From: Onthophagus taurus | Lineage: Eukaryota; Arthropoda; Insecta; Coleoptera; Scarabaeidae | Direction of reading: 5' to 3' | NCBI RefSeq assembly: GCF_036711975.1 | Contig: NC_091971.1 | Location: 14,577,501 to 14,641,500, forward strand | Length of the DNA: 64,000 nt | In this document: piece by piece, positions 35,120 to 46,100 of the stretch | How positions within the stretch are numbered: position 1 is the stretch's first letter | Layout: every line of letters starts with the position of its first letter | Notes under the pieces: generated by a model | Seen by the model: the letters and a program-made list of their open reading frames with translations, nothing else | Databases searched by the model: none | What the model was told of the DNA's origin: nothing | Translations under genes and position numbers: made by a program

Positions 35120-36220
35120 TATATGGGTAAAGCCCAAAACAACGTATACTTTTTTTATTAGATCAGAAGTGTAGGAGGGTATTAATGATTGAGAGAAAAC
35201 GGTTTGATTCTATCCATATTTCCAATTCTTTCTTTTCCTAATTCCATTAAGTTTTATTTTTTGACGGTTGGTTTGTTCGAGATCGTTTTTTGGTTTTTGC
35301 TTTTCATTTCTTCCTTTCTATTTAAATATCGTATTATCGATGACAAATTCTTTTCCAATGCGTGAATGTAATCAATGTGTGAATGAGTTAACGTTTTTTC
35401 TTATAGGATTTTTCAGCTTACCTCTTTATCATCGAGGGATTTCTCTATGAAAATTAAAAAAATAAAAAAAATTTGAATATTAATTAAAAATGTAGTCACA
35501 TTGTGCGCGCTCGTTCGTATTACTTTTTATTTTTTTTAGTAAAATTTTGATGGGCGTGTGGAATAGTGTACAGACTATAAAAAAAACAAACGTTTATATC
35601 AATAAAATTTTTATTTCCATCACAAGTTAAATTGTTTTTGCAAACTTTTGTAGATAGAGACAATTCTTTCTAATTATTGTTGGAAAGCGGCGAAAGAGAA
35701 ACGTTAGCGAGCTGTTCACTTCATTTCTTTTTTTATATTATTAAAATAGTCGTAATCACATGATTTCGATCATTTTCCCCCTCCCTTTATCATTCTATAG
35801 TTATTATTTTCTAATATAGTGTACAAAAGGCAATAAATATTAGAATTGATCAATTTTGCTTTTATTTTTCGGCTCAATACCGAATGAAAAATTGGAAATT
35901 CTACTCTAAAAGGGGAATTTTTGATTTTCTTTCTTTTTTAGAAAAAAAAAAACGTCTATTTAGTCTAATGAATTTCAACTACGATTTATCTGAAACTACT
36001 ACGACTTGGAATTTGAAATTGTGTGGGATGGCTAGCTTCTATCTCTTCACAAGCGTGTGGTTCTATTGTAACAGCTAAACGATAAAAACAAAATTAATAA
36101 CTAATCTATATTTATACTGGGAATTTCATTTAAATCGCAATATATGAATGCAATAACCATAGTTACGAAACTACTATGCACTTGCACTATCCCACATAAA
36201 ATGCTAAAGTTTTGCTTGGA
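35120..36220. other. Acinus 3' UTR and spacer
   Basis: The likely Acinus 3' UTR extends to the AATAAA at 35601-35606. Beyond it is AT-rich sequence with nothing recognised. Confidence 0.45.
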
Positions 36221-36224
36221 AAAG

Positions 36225-36610
36225 GTGTTAGTTCTAGTTTTGCACTTGCACTATCACTAGAACTAACACTAGATCTAGAACTAGAAACATTCGGGTTTAG
36301 CCCTGCGTCTTTCAAGACGGCTAAACTGGAATGATTCTAGTCCTAGGTCTTGTGTTAGTTTTAGTGATAGTGCTAGTGCAAAACTAGAACTAACACTAGA
36401 CCGAGAACTAGAAATATTCGGATTTAGCCGCACGTCTCTCAAGACGGCTAAACCCGAATGTTTCTAGTTCTAGGTCTAGTGTTAGTTCTAGTTTTAGTTC
36501 AATAAAAATATGCAACATAGTGATATTTTATGTTAACTAGCTCTACCTACCAGCCGTCTTTCTAGGTCTAGTGTTAGTTCCAGTGCTAGTGTTAGTCTAG
36601 TTTTATTTGT
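36225..36610. repeat. CTAG-rich hairpin repeat, two cores
   Basis: Two tandem hairpins of the CTAG-rich family. Stems AACATTCGGG..TTTAGCC pair with GGCTAAAC..GAATG, with centres near 36312 and 36447. The second is close to perfect. Between and around them are arrays of TAGAACTAACACTAGA-type units that are themselves inverted about the centres. This is the fullest copy of the family in the window. Confidence 0.8.
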
Positions 36611-36748
36611 TATTCAGCGCTAGATTTGTTAGAGGTTTTACTGTAATTTCAAATTAGGTATATTGACATGTTGCATTATGTGGTTTCTATGAAAATATAT
36701 TTTTATATATTGCATCTTAAATGAAATTCTCTGTATAAATTATAGGAA

Positions 36749-38375
36749 TTAATTTTTCTGGTTACTTGTGACATAATTTCTGTATTCAATCAGATAATAT
36801 TTATGATATCAAGTAATGTTACAAGTTACCCTACATAAAATTAAAACATAAAAAAAGATTACCTCTCTAACAACCGTCTTTTAAGATCGGGTGGATAAGT
36901 GACGTAAATGTATTCATTATCTTTGTCTGTAGCGTAATAGTCCTCGTTGTATGGCTGTTGATGCGCGTCAAGATACTGCTGGTCATGTTTAAGCAAGTGC
37001 GCGGGCGACGGCGTTGATCGGTCCGTTAAACTAGCGCTGGTAACACTAATATCATCATTACTATAAAACGGACTCTTAATTTTGATGTACATCGACGTCA
37101 TCTTGCCGTATACTTACTCGAATAACACCCATACTATATAGTAGCAAAAGCATATTCCCAAAGACATCACCATCACAACCATGCAAAGTAAACCCCAAGG
37201 AAATTGTCTTAATTCGGCATGCGAATCTTCCCAGTAACGATCACAAGTTAAATACCAACATACAGCCCTGTTTAACTCTTCTAGAATGATAGTTACGAGA
37301 AAAGGATTATTATTAACAAAAAGGATTATTTAAATAATGGGTACCTTCTACTTCTTTAAAATCTTTAGTTGATAAATGGATTAGTAAGCTTGCTACACAA
37401 TCATGTACTACAAGTTCACATTTTATTTTGACTTTTTGTAGCTCTTCAGGTTTACAGTTAGCTTTAAGTTTTTCTAATTCTATTATACGTTGTTGCTTGT
37501 TACCTGCTGCGGGTAAAGCAGAATCTACCAAATCATTTTGACAAATATTTTTATAACTATTATTTTGTGATTTTTCATCGTTTGATTCTTCTAGGAAAAT
37601 ACCAAGCTCTAAGTATGTAATAAATAATTAGTATTAACCTTACCGTTTCCTTCTGATGTATTTGGTGCTTCAGATTTCTGACAATGTCCCTTTTCTTTTG
37701 ATTTTAATGTTGCTTTTGCACTTTTTTTCGATGAATACTTTGCGATTTCTCTGGGTCCCGTTGGTGCAAGTGCTTGCGAATAAGACGAAGCTTCCCTCCA
37801 AATTTCGATGTCGGTGTTTGTCCCTTCATGGTACATTGTCTTTTGATAGTGATTTACCAATACATCACAACGCATTATGTCGCAATAATCAGCAAGGCAC
37901 ACTGCATCTTCAGCCTACATTCGAAATGGATATTTAAATTAAAAGTTTTATTTTATTTTTTTTATTTTACCATGTTTATGTGAGTTTTATGACGATTATC
38001 TAGATGAATGTCTAAAAATTTCTCTTCAAAAAACGATTTTCCGCATAGACCACAGGTCCATTGTGAAGGTCTAAATTGGTACTTGGCCATTTGTTGAGGA
38101 CCAAAAATGTCTCTTTGAGGGTGAAACGGACATTCTAATGGTAACGTGACTTTAAATTTATCTAAAACGGGCGCCCATTTGTTTTGGATTATCTTTCGAA
38201 CGATCCTCGCGTTATCTCTTGGGCAAGAAATCTTGAACACCATTGGGCCAGGCCATGGTATCAAAGACAATAAACACAAGACTATTATCTATAACGATAC
38301 ATTTGTTACACCCTTAATTTTATTTATCGATTATGATATTTTACTTACGTGGAAATTCAAAGAGTTGGCCTTCAT
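36749..38375 (-). CDS. Single-pass membrane protein with one C2H2-type finger, unnamed (about 418 aa)
   Basis: I do not recognise a named orthologue. Exons on the - strand are 38375-38349, 38288-37971, 37914-37644, 37608-37345, 37280-37118, 37045-36863 and probably 36779-36749, all in phase. A signal-peptide-like start (hydrophobic IIVLCLLSLIPWPGP, residues 10-24) is followed by a C2H2 finger with Cys88, Cys91, His104 and His109. A conserved-looking AEDAVCLADYCDIMRC block (116-131), a charged middle and one strong membrane span (about 320-347) follow. The tail contains YIYVTYPPDLKRRLLER. If the signal is real the finger is lumenal or extracellular, unusual for C2H2. It is divergent to the MRNIP-like gene, with starts 530 bp apart. 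The last exon is uncertain; another acceptor would give a different end. Confidence 0.75.
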
Positions 38376-38904
38376 TCACATAGCCTATTTTTCCACTCGA
38401 GCAAATTGTTTTGAACTGTATTCATGTGCATTATCACTTTATTAAGGATTGATTTAGAAAATTGGTTTTATAATCATGTATTTTACGAATGTATTGATGT
38501 ATTACTTGGTCATTGTGTGCTACAAATGAATTCTGATGCAAAATTTCAATTATTCAGGAAGGAAAATTGATCTGTTTTCGGCATGTTGTGCGTGGTTCTT
38601 ATATTGATTTTCAAATTTACGCCATATTTTCACCAGGAGTCCAACCTTATTTGTTAAATTACCCCAAATTTATTATTTAATAATAAATTTTCTTCGTTTT
38701 TACTCTAAATTTATAAAGTTTTGCTTAAATTTGTGTTAATTAATGTTAATAATTCCATAATGGAATATTTTTCGTTTATAGATGGTATTCCTGTTACAGA
38801 AATCTTTTTTTCTAGGTAGAAATCTGTAATTACTGCAATAAAATTTAGGTTATATCTTAACCATAATTTAAAATTTTTGTATTAACAATAAAATCGTTCG
38901 AATA
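38376..38904. promoter_or_regulatory. Shared divergent promoter region
   Basis: This 529-bp interval separates the start codons of two divergent genes (finger-membrane protein to the left, MRNIP-like to the right) and must hold both promoters. No TATA box or initiator pair was identified with confidence. Confidence 0.5.
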
Positions 38905-39439
38905 ATGCCTCAAGAATTACATGTTGTAAAATGCTACATGTGCAACACCTTCCAAGTAAGTAAAATTTGAATTTGTGGTTATAAAAGCTAATTTTGAATG
39001 TCCATAGGTTGATATTGTAAAAAAAGTAAAAAACTGGACTTGTAAGATGTGCGGAGCAAAACAATCCTTGATGAAAGTTTATGCTAATGGTACAGGAAAG
39101 GAATGTCGTGAACTTGTACAACATTTAAATAAAATTCGACTTGAAGGTGAAATGAAAACTTGTGATGACAATCAAAAAGAATTTATGCCTCAAAGTCCAT
39201 CCAAAGTTAATGAATGGGATAAACCAGCATTTGAAGATGAATATCATGAAGAACACATTCAAAAAAAGAGAAGGGTAAATTCTGAGTTTACTATGCCAAA
39301 AAACATTGAAGAAAATAAGGCAAATCTTAAAACTGAAGAGGTAGATAATCCAAATAAAGAGAAAAGCGTTGTTAATATCTCGAAAGTAAACAAACTCTTC
39401 CAAGATGATGTTAATATTGATTCACTTTTCGATTTTTAA
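38905..39439 (+). CDS. MRNIP: MRN-complex-interacting protein-like (MRNIP), 160 aa
   Basis: Two exons, 38905-38955 and 39008-39439, join in phase 0. The N-terminus (VVKCYMCNTFQ, then NWTCKMCGAKQS) forms a four-cysteine zinc ribbon (two CxxC pairs) followed by a KECRELVQHLN helix. This is the signature of the MRNIP/C5orf45 family. The rest is charged, with a basic KKRR patch and a C-terminus ending DSLFDF. Human MRNIP is longer (343 aa); insect members are typically short. The family associates with Mre11-Rad50-Nbs1 in the DNA-damage response. It is convergent with Sulf1, whose stop codon is about 700 bp away. Confidence 0.85.
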
Positions 39440-40135
39440 ATAATTTAAGAATTTTTGGCCATTACAAACTTAGTTTAGGAGATAATTGTAAGTGAAAGGT
39501 TACTTTTAAAATTATTGCCTTTATTTTTTATTTAATCACTATTGCCATTACATAATTACATCTGTATGAGCCGTATCACATTCGTTGAAAATGTTATTAA
39601 AAAAAAACAATTACAGAGTATGAGGAAATGGTATAAAACAGCTTTCGAGACGACACAATATGTACACTTAAATTAGAATAAAAACAGTTTCGTTGCACAT
39701 TACAAAAATCATTATTTAGTTATCGACAGGTACCTAACTACACTTTACACATTTCTACGCGTTCTCGCTCTATTTTTCATTATTAAAACTTAGCAATTAT
39801 TATTGGTTTCATATATTCTAATCGAAATTGATTGTTGTCGCGGCCTTTCGCGTCGTTACACGTTGAGACACACAAAGCATTAAGCTCCTAGAAGCCCTTT
39901 TTTATATTAAAAGTAAATTCAATAAATTAGAGATCACATTTCTATACAGCGACACAATAAATTTTTTTTTCTTTTTATGCAATTTTTTTTTACGTTTTCT
40001 CAGTCATGCGATGTTCACATCACGATTACATCGAGAAATAAATAATTTAAATAATAAGTTGATAGTCATTGAATCGATTCCCAAAATACTATTTTGAGTA
40101 TTATGATCGAATTTCCTTAGTACGTTCTTGAGTAC
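39440..40135. terminator. Convergent 3' ends of MRNIP-like and Sulf1
   Basis: This is the interval between the two stop codons. A - strand AATAAA (TTTATT at 39521-39526) is a candidate Sulf1 poly(A) signal and would give a 3' UTR of about 600 nt. No clear + strand AATAAA was found close to the MRNIP-like stop. Confidence 0.45.
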
Positions 40136-43100
40136 CTACTGGTTCCATTTCTTTTTGAGTCCTGAAGGTGTTGTGTGCCTCCTACGTTCCTTTTCTCGTA
40201 TCTGTCTCCATGTCCAGGTCTTCCTCCTTCTCCATGGCCTATAAATTCAAGTCAAATTAATTAAATTTTATTTACTTAAAAGGAAACGTTTTTGTTAGGT
40301 TTTTTATGTTGTAAATTTGCCCTTAAGTTCTCATTCGAAAGTATCTACTTACTTCGACATATTGAATGGGCGATTGTCGTTTGTAGGGTACTGTTGTCTT
40401 GATGAATACTCCGATTGTAATGGAAGCGTTCTCGCAACTAAATATACAGCTTAGCATTAGTGTGATATTTATGATTTTTTTAAATTAATGTTAGGTGTTA
40501 TTTATACATAGGGTAGCGAAATGATTAACCCGATACTAAGCAGGGTAAGGGAATAAACCATGTGTTTCGGCTTTTAACGTCAAAATTAAATCCAAATCAT
40601 CTGGAAAACCCAATCATAAAATGAGTTAAGCTGGAGATTCAAGTTCGAATACTCCCTAACACAGCTATGGTTTATTCCTAAGTTTTAGATTTTTCGGTAA
40701 TTTTACAAAAGTATTAAACTTTAAATGAAAGCCTTTTGTATTTTTGTAAGGCGACAATGTCAAGCATCCTACATAGCACTTAGTATGCAGGGCAACTCAG
40801 TAGGAATGAATCAAACATTAGGAGTGTTTTACCTACATAAGAATGATTAACAAGTAGTTATAAGTCCGGTAGGTTACTTGTAATTTAGTTACCTTACGTA
40901 ACTTGTAAGAATTTGAAAATTTTCATCTCCGCGGTTTTCCTTTTATCGCCAGTTTAATGAAAAAAGTATCCGATTTTTGAGAGTGCCGGCAACTTTGTCC
41001 ACTTTGCGATTTTATTTTCTCAAAAACTATTTGCCGAGAAAACATGAACTTTGAACACATTATAGTCTGACATATTCTTAATGAGAGGCATATTTTATTT
41101 TAACGATATTTCGATATATTTACGGCCAGCAAAGAGCCACGCTGGGTGAGGAAAGTTCTGTCCAATCGGAAAAGATGGTGCTGGTGTGTATTCAGTAATT
41201 AAGATTTTATCAACTTGAAACTGGTTATCATATCGTAGCACCTCGGCGTCAAGTCTCGACTTGCGGACGCTCACTGATTAATATCATATCGCAGGGCCTC
41301 GGCCGCAAGCGACATTGGCTTAATGGTCAAAAAGAAAGTATGATTTCTGATAATTGAGCCGTGGCGCGGACTAATACCTATTGCAGCTTAATATCTATTT
41401 CGGCGCAAAATCTTATATTTTCATCATGGTTTCTTGTAGCCAAAGCATTACTATATGTGTTGTCATTCTTGTATCTATGAGGTAGTGTCACAAATTTCAA
41501 CTTACCCACTACTTATTTCGACCACGCTGAATATCTCAACAACCACTTCAATCGAACGTACAGTTCCACAATATATGAATTCCTTCATACTGCTTGAAAT
41601 CATTAAGGTTGCTCGTCAATGATAATTATTATTATACCTTTTGTTGTTAAAATTGAACAATAAGAAATATACGACATTACGTTAGGTGTTCGATTTTTGA
41701 CTGAAATTGGTGGACTTTTAAACAACGAGTAGCCTATACAGGGTTTCCCAAAACTCCAGGGACGGAGCTATAAGTTTTAAACGAGTGAAGAACAAAATTT
41801 AAAAATTTGGGAATCACTAAAGACTCATAAAAGCTACATTCTTAGATAGTTTAGAACTTCCATGCAATGTGGAGTTTTTTTAGGGAATGACCACCCCTAC
41901 ATTTTTAAATAGCAACCCTTGTAGAGTTTTACCTTATTTTAAAGGCAATGAAAAAAGAAACACAACCCCATAAACCAAATTTGGTTGACTACCAAATGGG
42001 AAAATAAAATATTTTCATGCTTTTTTGCACTTTTATTACGATTTTTATAACAAATGTTCAAATTGTCAACCTTCTTCGGTCTCGCAATAACCCAAACGGT
42101 CACAGATGGAATTTTGAACCGTCAGGACCATATCCCAAGTGATATTGGTGGTTCTTCAAGTATGTGATTTTTCAAATCATTGATTGATTCTGGTTTTGTT
42201 GCATACACTCTACTTTTCAGAAATCCCGAAAAGAAAAAATCGAGTGGTGTTAGATCAGGAGATCGCGGTGGCCACTTAATGTCACCTCTACTACCAATCC
42301 AACGGTTTGGAAATGTACGGCTTAAAAAGTCTCGGACTGCGCGACTAAAATGTGGAGGACTACCATCTTGTTGGAACCACTTATTGTCAATACCATTGGG
42401 GCATACGGTACGTACACTTAGAACAACTATATTTTTTAACAGATGATGAAAAAACACAAAGTAGACCAATTACATTCTCTCCCATAATACCAGCCCATAC
42501 ATTAATTTTCTGCGGTCTCTGAGTAAGACCTTTTCTTATTAAACGTGCATCTTCGTCACTCCAATAACGACAATTGTGCCTATTAACCTTACCATTCAAG
42601 TAGAAAGTAGCCTCATCAGAGAAAACAACGTTTAAAAGAAAATTTCTGTCAACATCACATTTTTCACGTACTATTTCACAGAATTCCTACCTTCTTTCGA
42701 AGTCACCTTTGTTCAATTCCCATTTGGTAGTCAACCCCCCATAATTCTTGAAAGAATTAAGATATCGGGTTTTGGTTTATAGGGTTGTTTTTTTTCATTA
42801 CCTTTAAAATAAAATAAAACTCGATAGGGGTTGCTATTTAAAAATGTAGGGGTGGTCATCCCCTAAAAAACTCTATATTGCATGGATATTCTAAACTATC
42901 TAAAAATGTAGTTTCTATGATCCCCAAATAATCCACAAATTTTCAAATTTTTGTCTTCACTCGTTCAAAACTTATAGCTCCGTCCCGGGAGTTTTGGGAA
43001 ACCCTGTATACCTTGGTTTTCTGCAATTGAAATTAACTGGCTCACCATCTATAGTAGTTAGGCTAGGCTTGAGTTGTTGTTGAAAATCTACTTTGCCATT

Positions 43101-46100
43101 GCAAAACGGCAGTTCAAAAGAAAACTGACCCTACCTAACCTTCTTTAACTGCATATTAATCAGTGGTCTAAGAGGAGCCAGTTATTGTGCTGATAATTTA
43201 CATTTACACTGTAATAATCGCCCATTTTTATTACAGAATATGAATTAGGATTTTTTCTAACAGGTGTAGAATAGATTTTAACAATTCGAAAAGTTGCAAT
43301 AATATAATTACACTTTGTAATTATTTTAAATTTATTTCTGATCTGAGCTCTGATATTCGAGTTAGTTACAGTTAACGAACTATACAAAATGATGATTTCG
43401 TATTATGACATATCAGAGCTGTGAATATTCCCAATGTCGTTCAAAATGCGTGGAATCGAATGTCAATGATGGTAGAAGTGTCCAGAACACTCCTCGCGTC
43501 TTCATGGCTACATAAAACATCTTTGTATATAGATCAAAAAATCTGGGAAAATTTGAAGTCAACCAAATTAACTGTTGTGGACTTCCACACCATGATGAAT
43601 CATGATCCGGGTTTCTTAGCAACAGTCAGAACTGCAGGTTGAGTGATTGATGGGATGAAACTTTTTGTCAGAAAAAAATCTTAAGTCCTGGTTAATTTTT
43701 GCAAACAAGTACCAACACTAATCACTTAAAAATTGAGCAAAAGTATTACTCCCCCACGAATCGAACTTGAACTAAATAGAATCCGACGGAAAAAGGTAAT
43801 GTTAACGCTAAAAATCTTTAAACTGTATGTAGATTTTACCGAACTAATCTATCAATTTAGGATCTTCTAGAGAAAATCTTGTGTGCCAAACATAGTTAAA
43901 AAAATTATATTGCCATTTTTCAGTTTTACCTGCCTTGTATGCATGGAATGTCGATTTGAATGACGTATGAATCATCGTAGGCAAATATGCAGAATAAAAT
44001 ATGTTGCAGCCTTTCCTACTCTTTCCTACTTTCCTAGATCTAGGTTGTTAATGAATCTTAGTATTGCCCTACGTCTTGTTTCTTTATGTCAGGAGATGTC
44101 AGACAAACCTTTCCAAAAAGTTTGTATTTCAGATGACCTCTGGCGATGCAGCCACACTAGTTTCGACAAGTTTGATCCTCAGCTTGTCCAATGTTGAAGA
44201 CACGTAAGTTAGGGATGTGTGGCCGGTCAGGAAACATAAGAGTATCCTTAAGTCTCCTTTACTGAGGCATAAAACTTCTTTGGTTTTCTTCTGCGATGGA
44301 GTTATCATACTCAGAGTTGTGCTACTTGCAGTAAAAATGTACTGCAAATAAAGTATTCAGTACATTTTTACTTTAAGTAGTTTACTGCCAGTACTATCAA
44401 ATTGTAGGTACTTAATACTTGTTAGTGCAGCTCATAGTGCTGAGTGCAGGTGAATAACACTTCTACCGCGTGTGATTACTCAGTACAGGAGAATTATTTA
44501 AAAGGTAAGATTTAAAATACAAGATTAATTACTTTGTACTGGGTACTTGAAATTTTAGTTTCAAGTAAAATTACTTATTACTCTAAGTACTTTTTAAAAA
44601 TACTTGTTACTTATTATTTGGCAGTTCTTTCCAGCGCAAGGCTACCTTTGAGTCCTCCCATGTGTTAATCACCTAGGTTAAGTGGCTTTTTTGTAGTCCA
44701 GAGCTGGGTTGGGGTCCAATAAAGGGCGATCTCACTGTCTCTTTGGAACCCACTATATATTACATTACCCATCATGTGTTTTTCAGGTTATCGGTACATT
44801 CTTTAATCAGTGCGGATTCACACGTGTTGACCTGAATTGCCTTTATGGCAGCCCGACTGTCCGTAAAGATGTTTAGCAATACCCCTTTTTGTCTCTTCTC
44901 ATGGTTCAAAACGGTGCAGAAGTTTATGGCAAGAAATTCAATCTGAAAAATAGTTGTATCCAAACTGGCATTTTAATGTTTCAACTGTATTTGAAGCATC
45001 GGTGTACAGACCAGGGCTTCTCTTTTGAGTTGAGGCTCACTCTTCGTCCATTCAATACATACATGTTTGGTTGCTATATCTTTTATCAATTCACTCGTTC
45101 CTGAAATCTTTCGTAGTATGTGTATGAAATATCTTTCTCTTTTCCAGTTCTATAACAAAGCTCACAGTGCATAGTAGATTCACTAGCTAAAAAATTAATT
45201 CGAAATATGCAGAATAAACTATGCATTTAGCTTTCATAAAGTTTGAATTCAAGTATGTGGTAAGAAAGTGCAGACAAAAGTCGTTGTTTACAAGTATGTA
45301 GCACTATGCAAAATTGAAAATAGAGTGAGACTGTGGGACGATCTGCATAATATGCATGCCATCTCACCATTATATTCTATATTATATGATGTTTGCAAAT
45401 TTTCAAGTAGACACTCCTTATGTTTGAATTATCCCTTTTGACTCACCCCGTATAGTTTTCTAAGTCTAATTAATGAAATAGGTTCAAATGAATTTTCTAC
45501 AAGCCACCTAAATTACCTTTAAAACTTTCTTTTTGGACACACTACCATGAAATAATTAACAATTTCATACTAAGTTACCAAAAAAAAGTATCTTTCGCTG
45601 ATTATATGAAAAATAAAACTTTACAAACATTGTACATAAATAATTGTTTTAAACTTACTATTAAATTCATCATATCTTCTTTTTTTTGATCTATGAGTAT
45701 TGTGCGGTTGATTGTAATTATTTGAAAATTGATTTGGTCTTCGATTCGGATTTTGTAACGCCGGTTGTTGCGGGTGATGATGATGATTTAACATGCATTC
45801 CTTTCCTTTACAAGCCATCAATGCCATTAATTGATCATGAAGGTAAGATCTTTCTTCGGGTTTTAAATGATTAATACGGTTTTGTAACTCAAAAGGATCT
45901 GTTTAAAAAAATAAATAAATAATAAAATTTGGTAATTAAAAAAAACCAAAAATAATAATCTTACCCATTCTTAAATTATAATAAGTAACCATTCCAGTGA
46001 CAAATTCACAATATAAAAGATCATGAGTAGCATTTATAGTTCTTAAACAATTATAAGTATTATTATTAGCGTTCATACAAAAACAAAATGGTCCAGCTGT

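Noticed and set aside
36859-37101. 80-codon - strand frame read as a separate gene starting MTSMYIK
   Set aside because: An acceptor inside it (exon start 37045) joins exon 5 of the finger-membrane protein in phase, leaving a 72-nt intron; a single gene explains it better.
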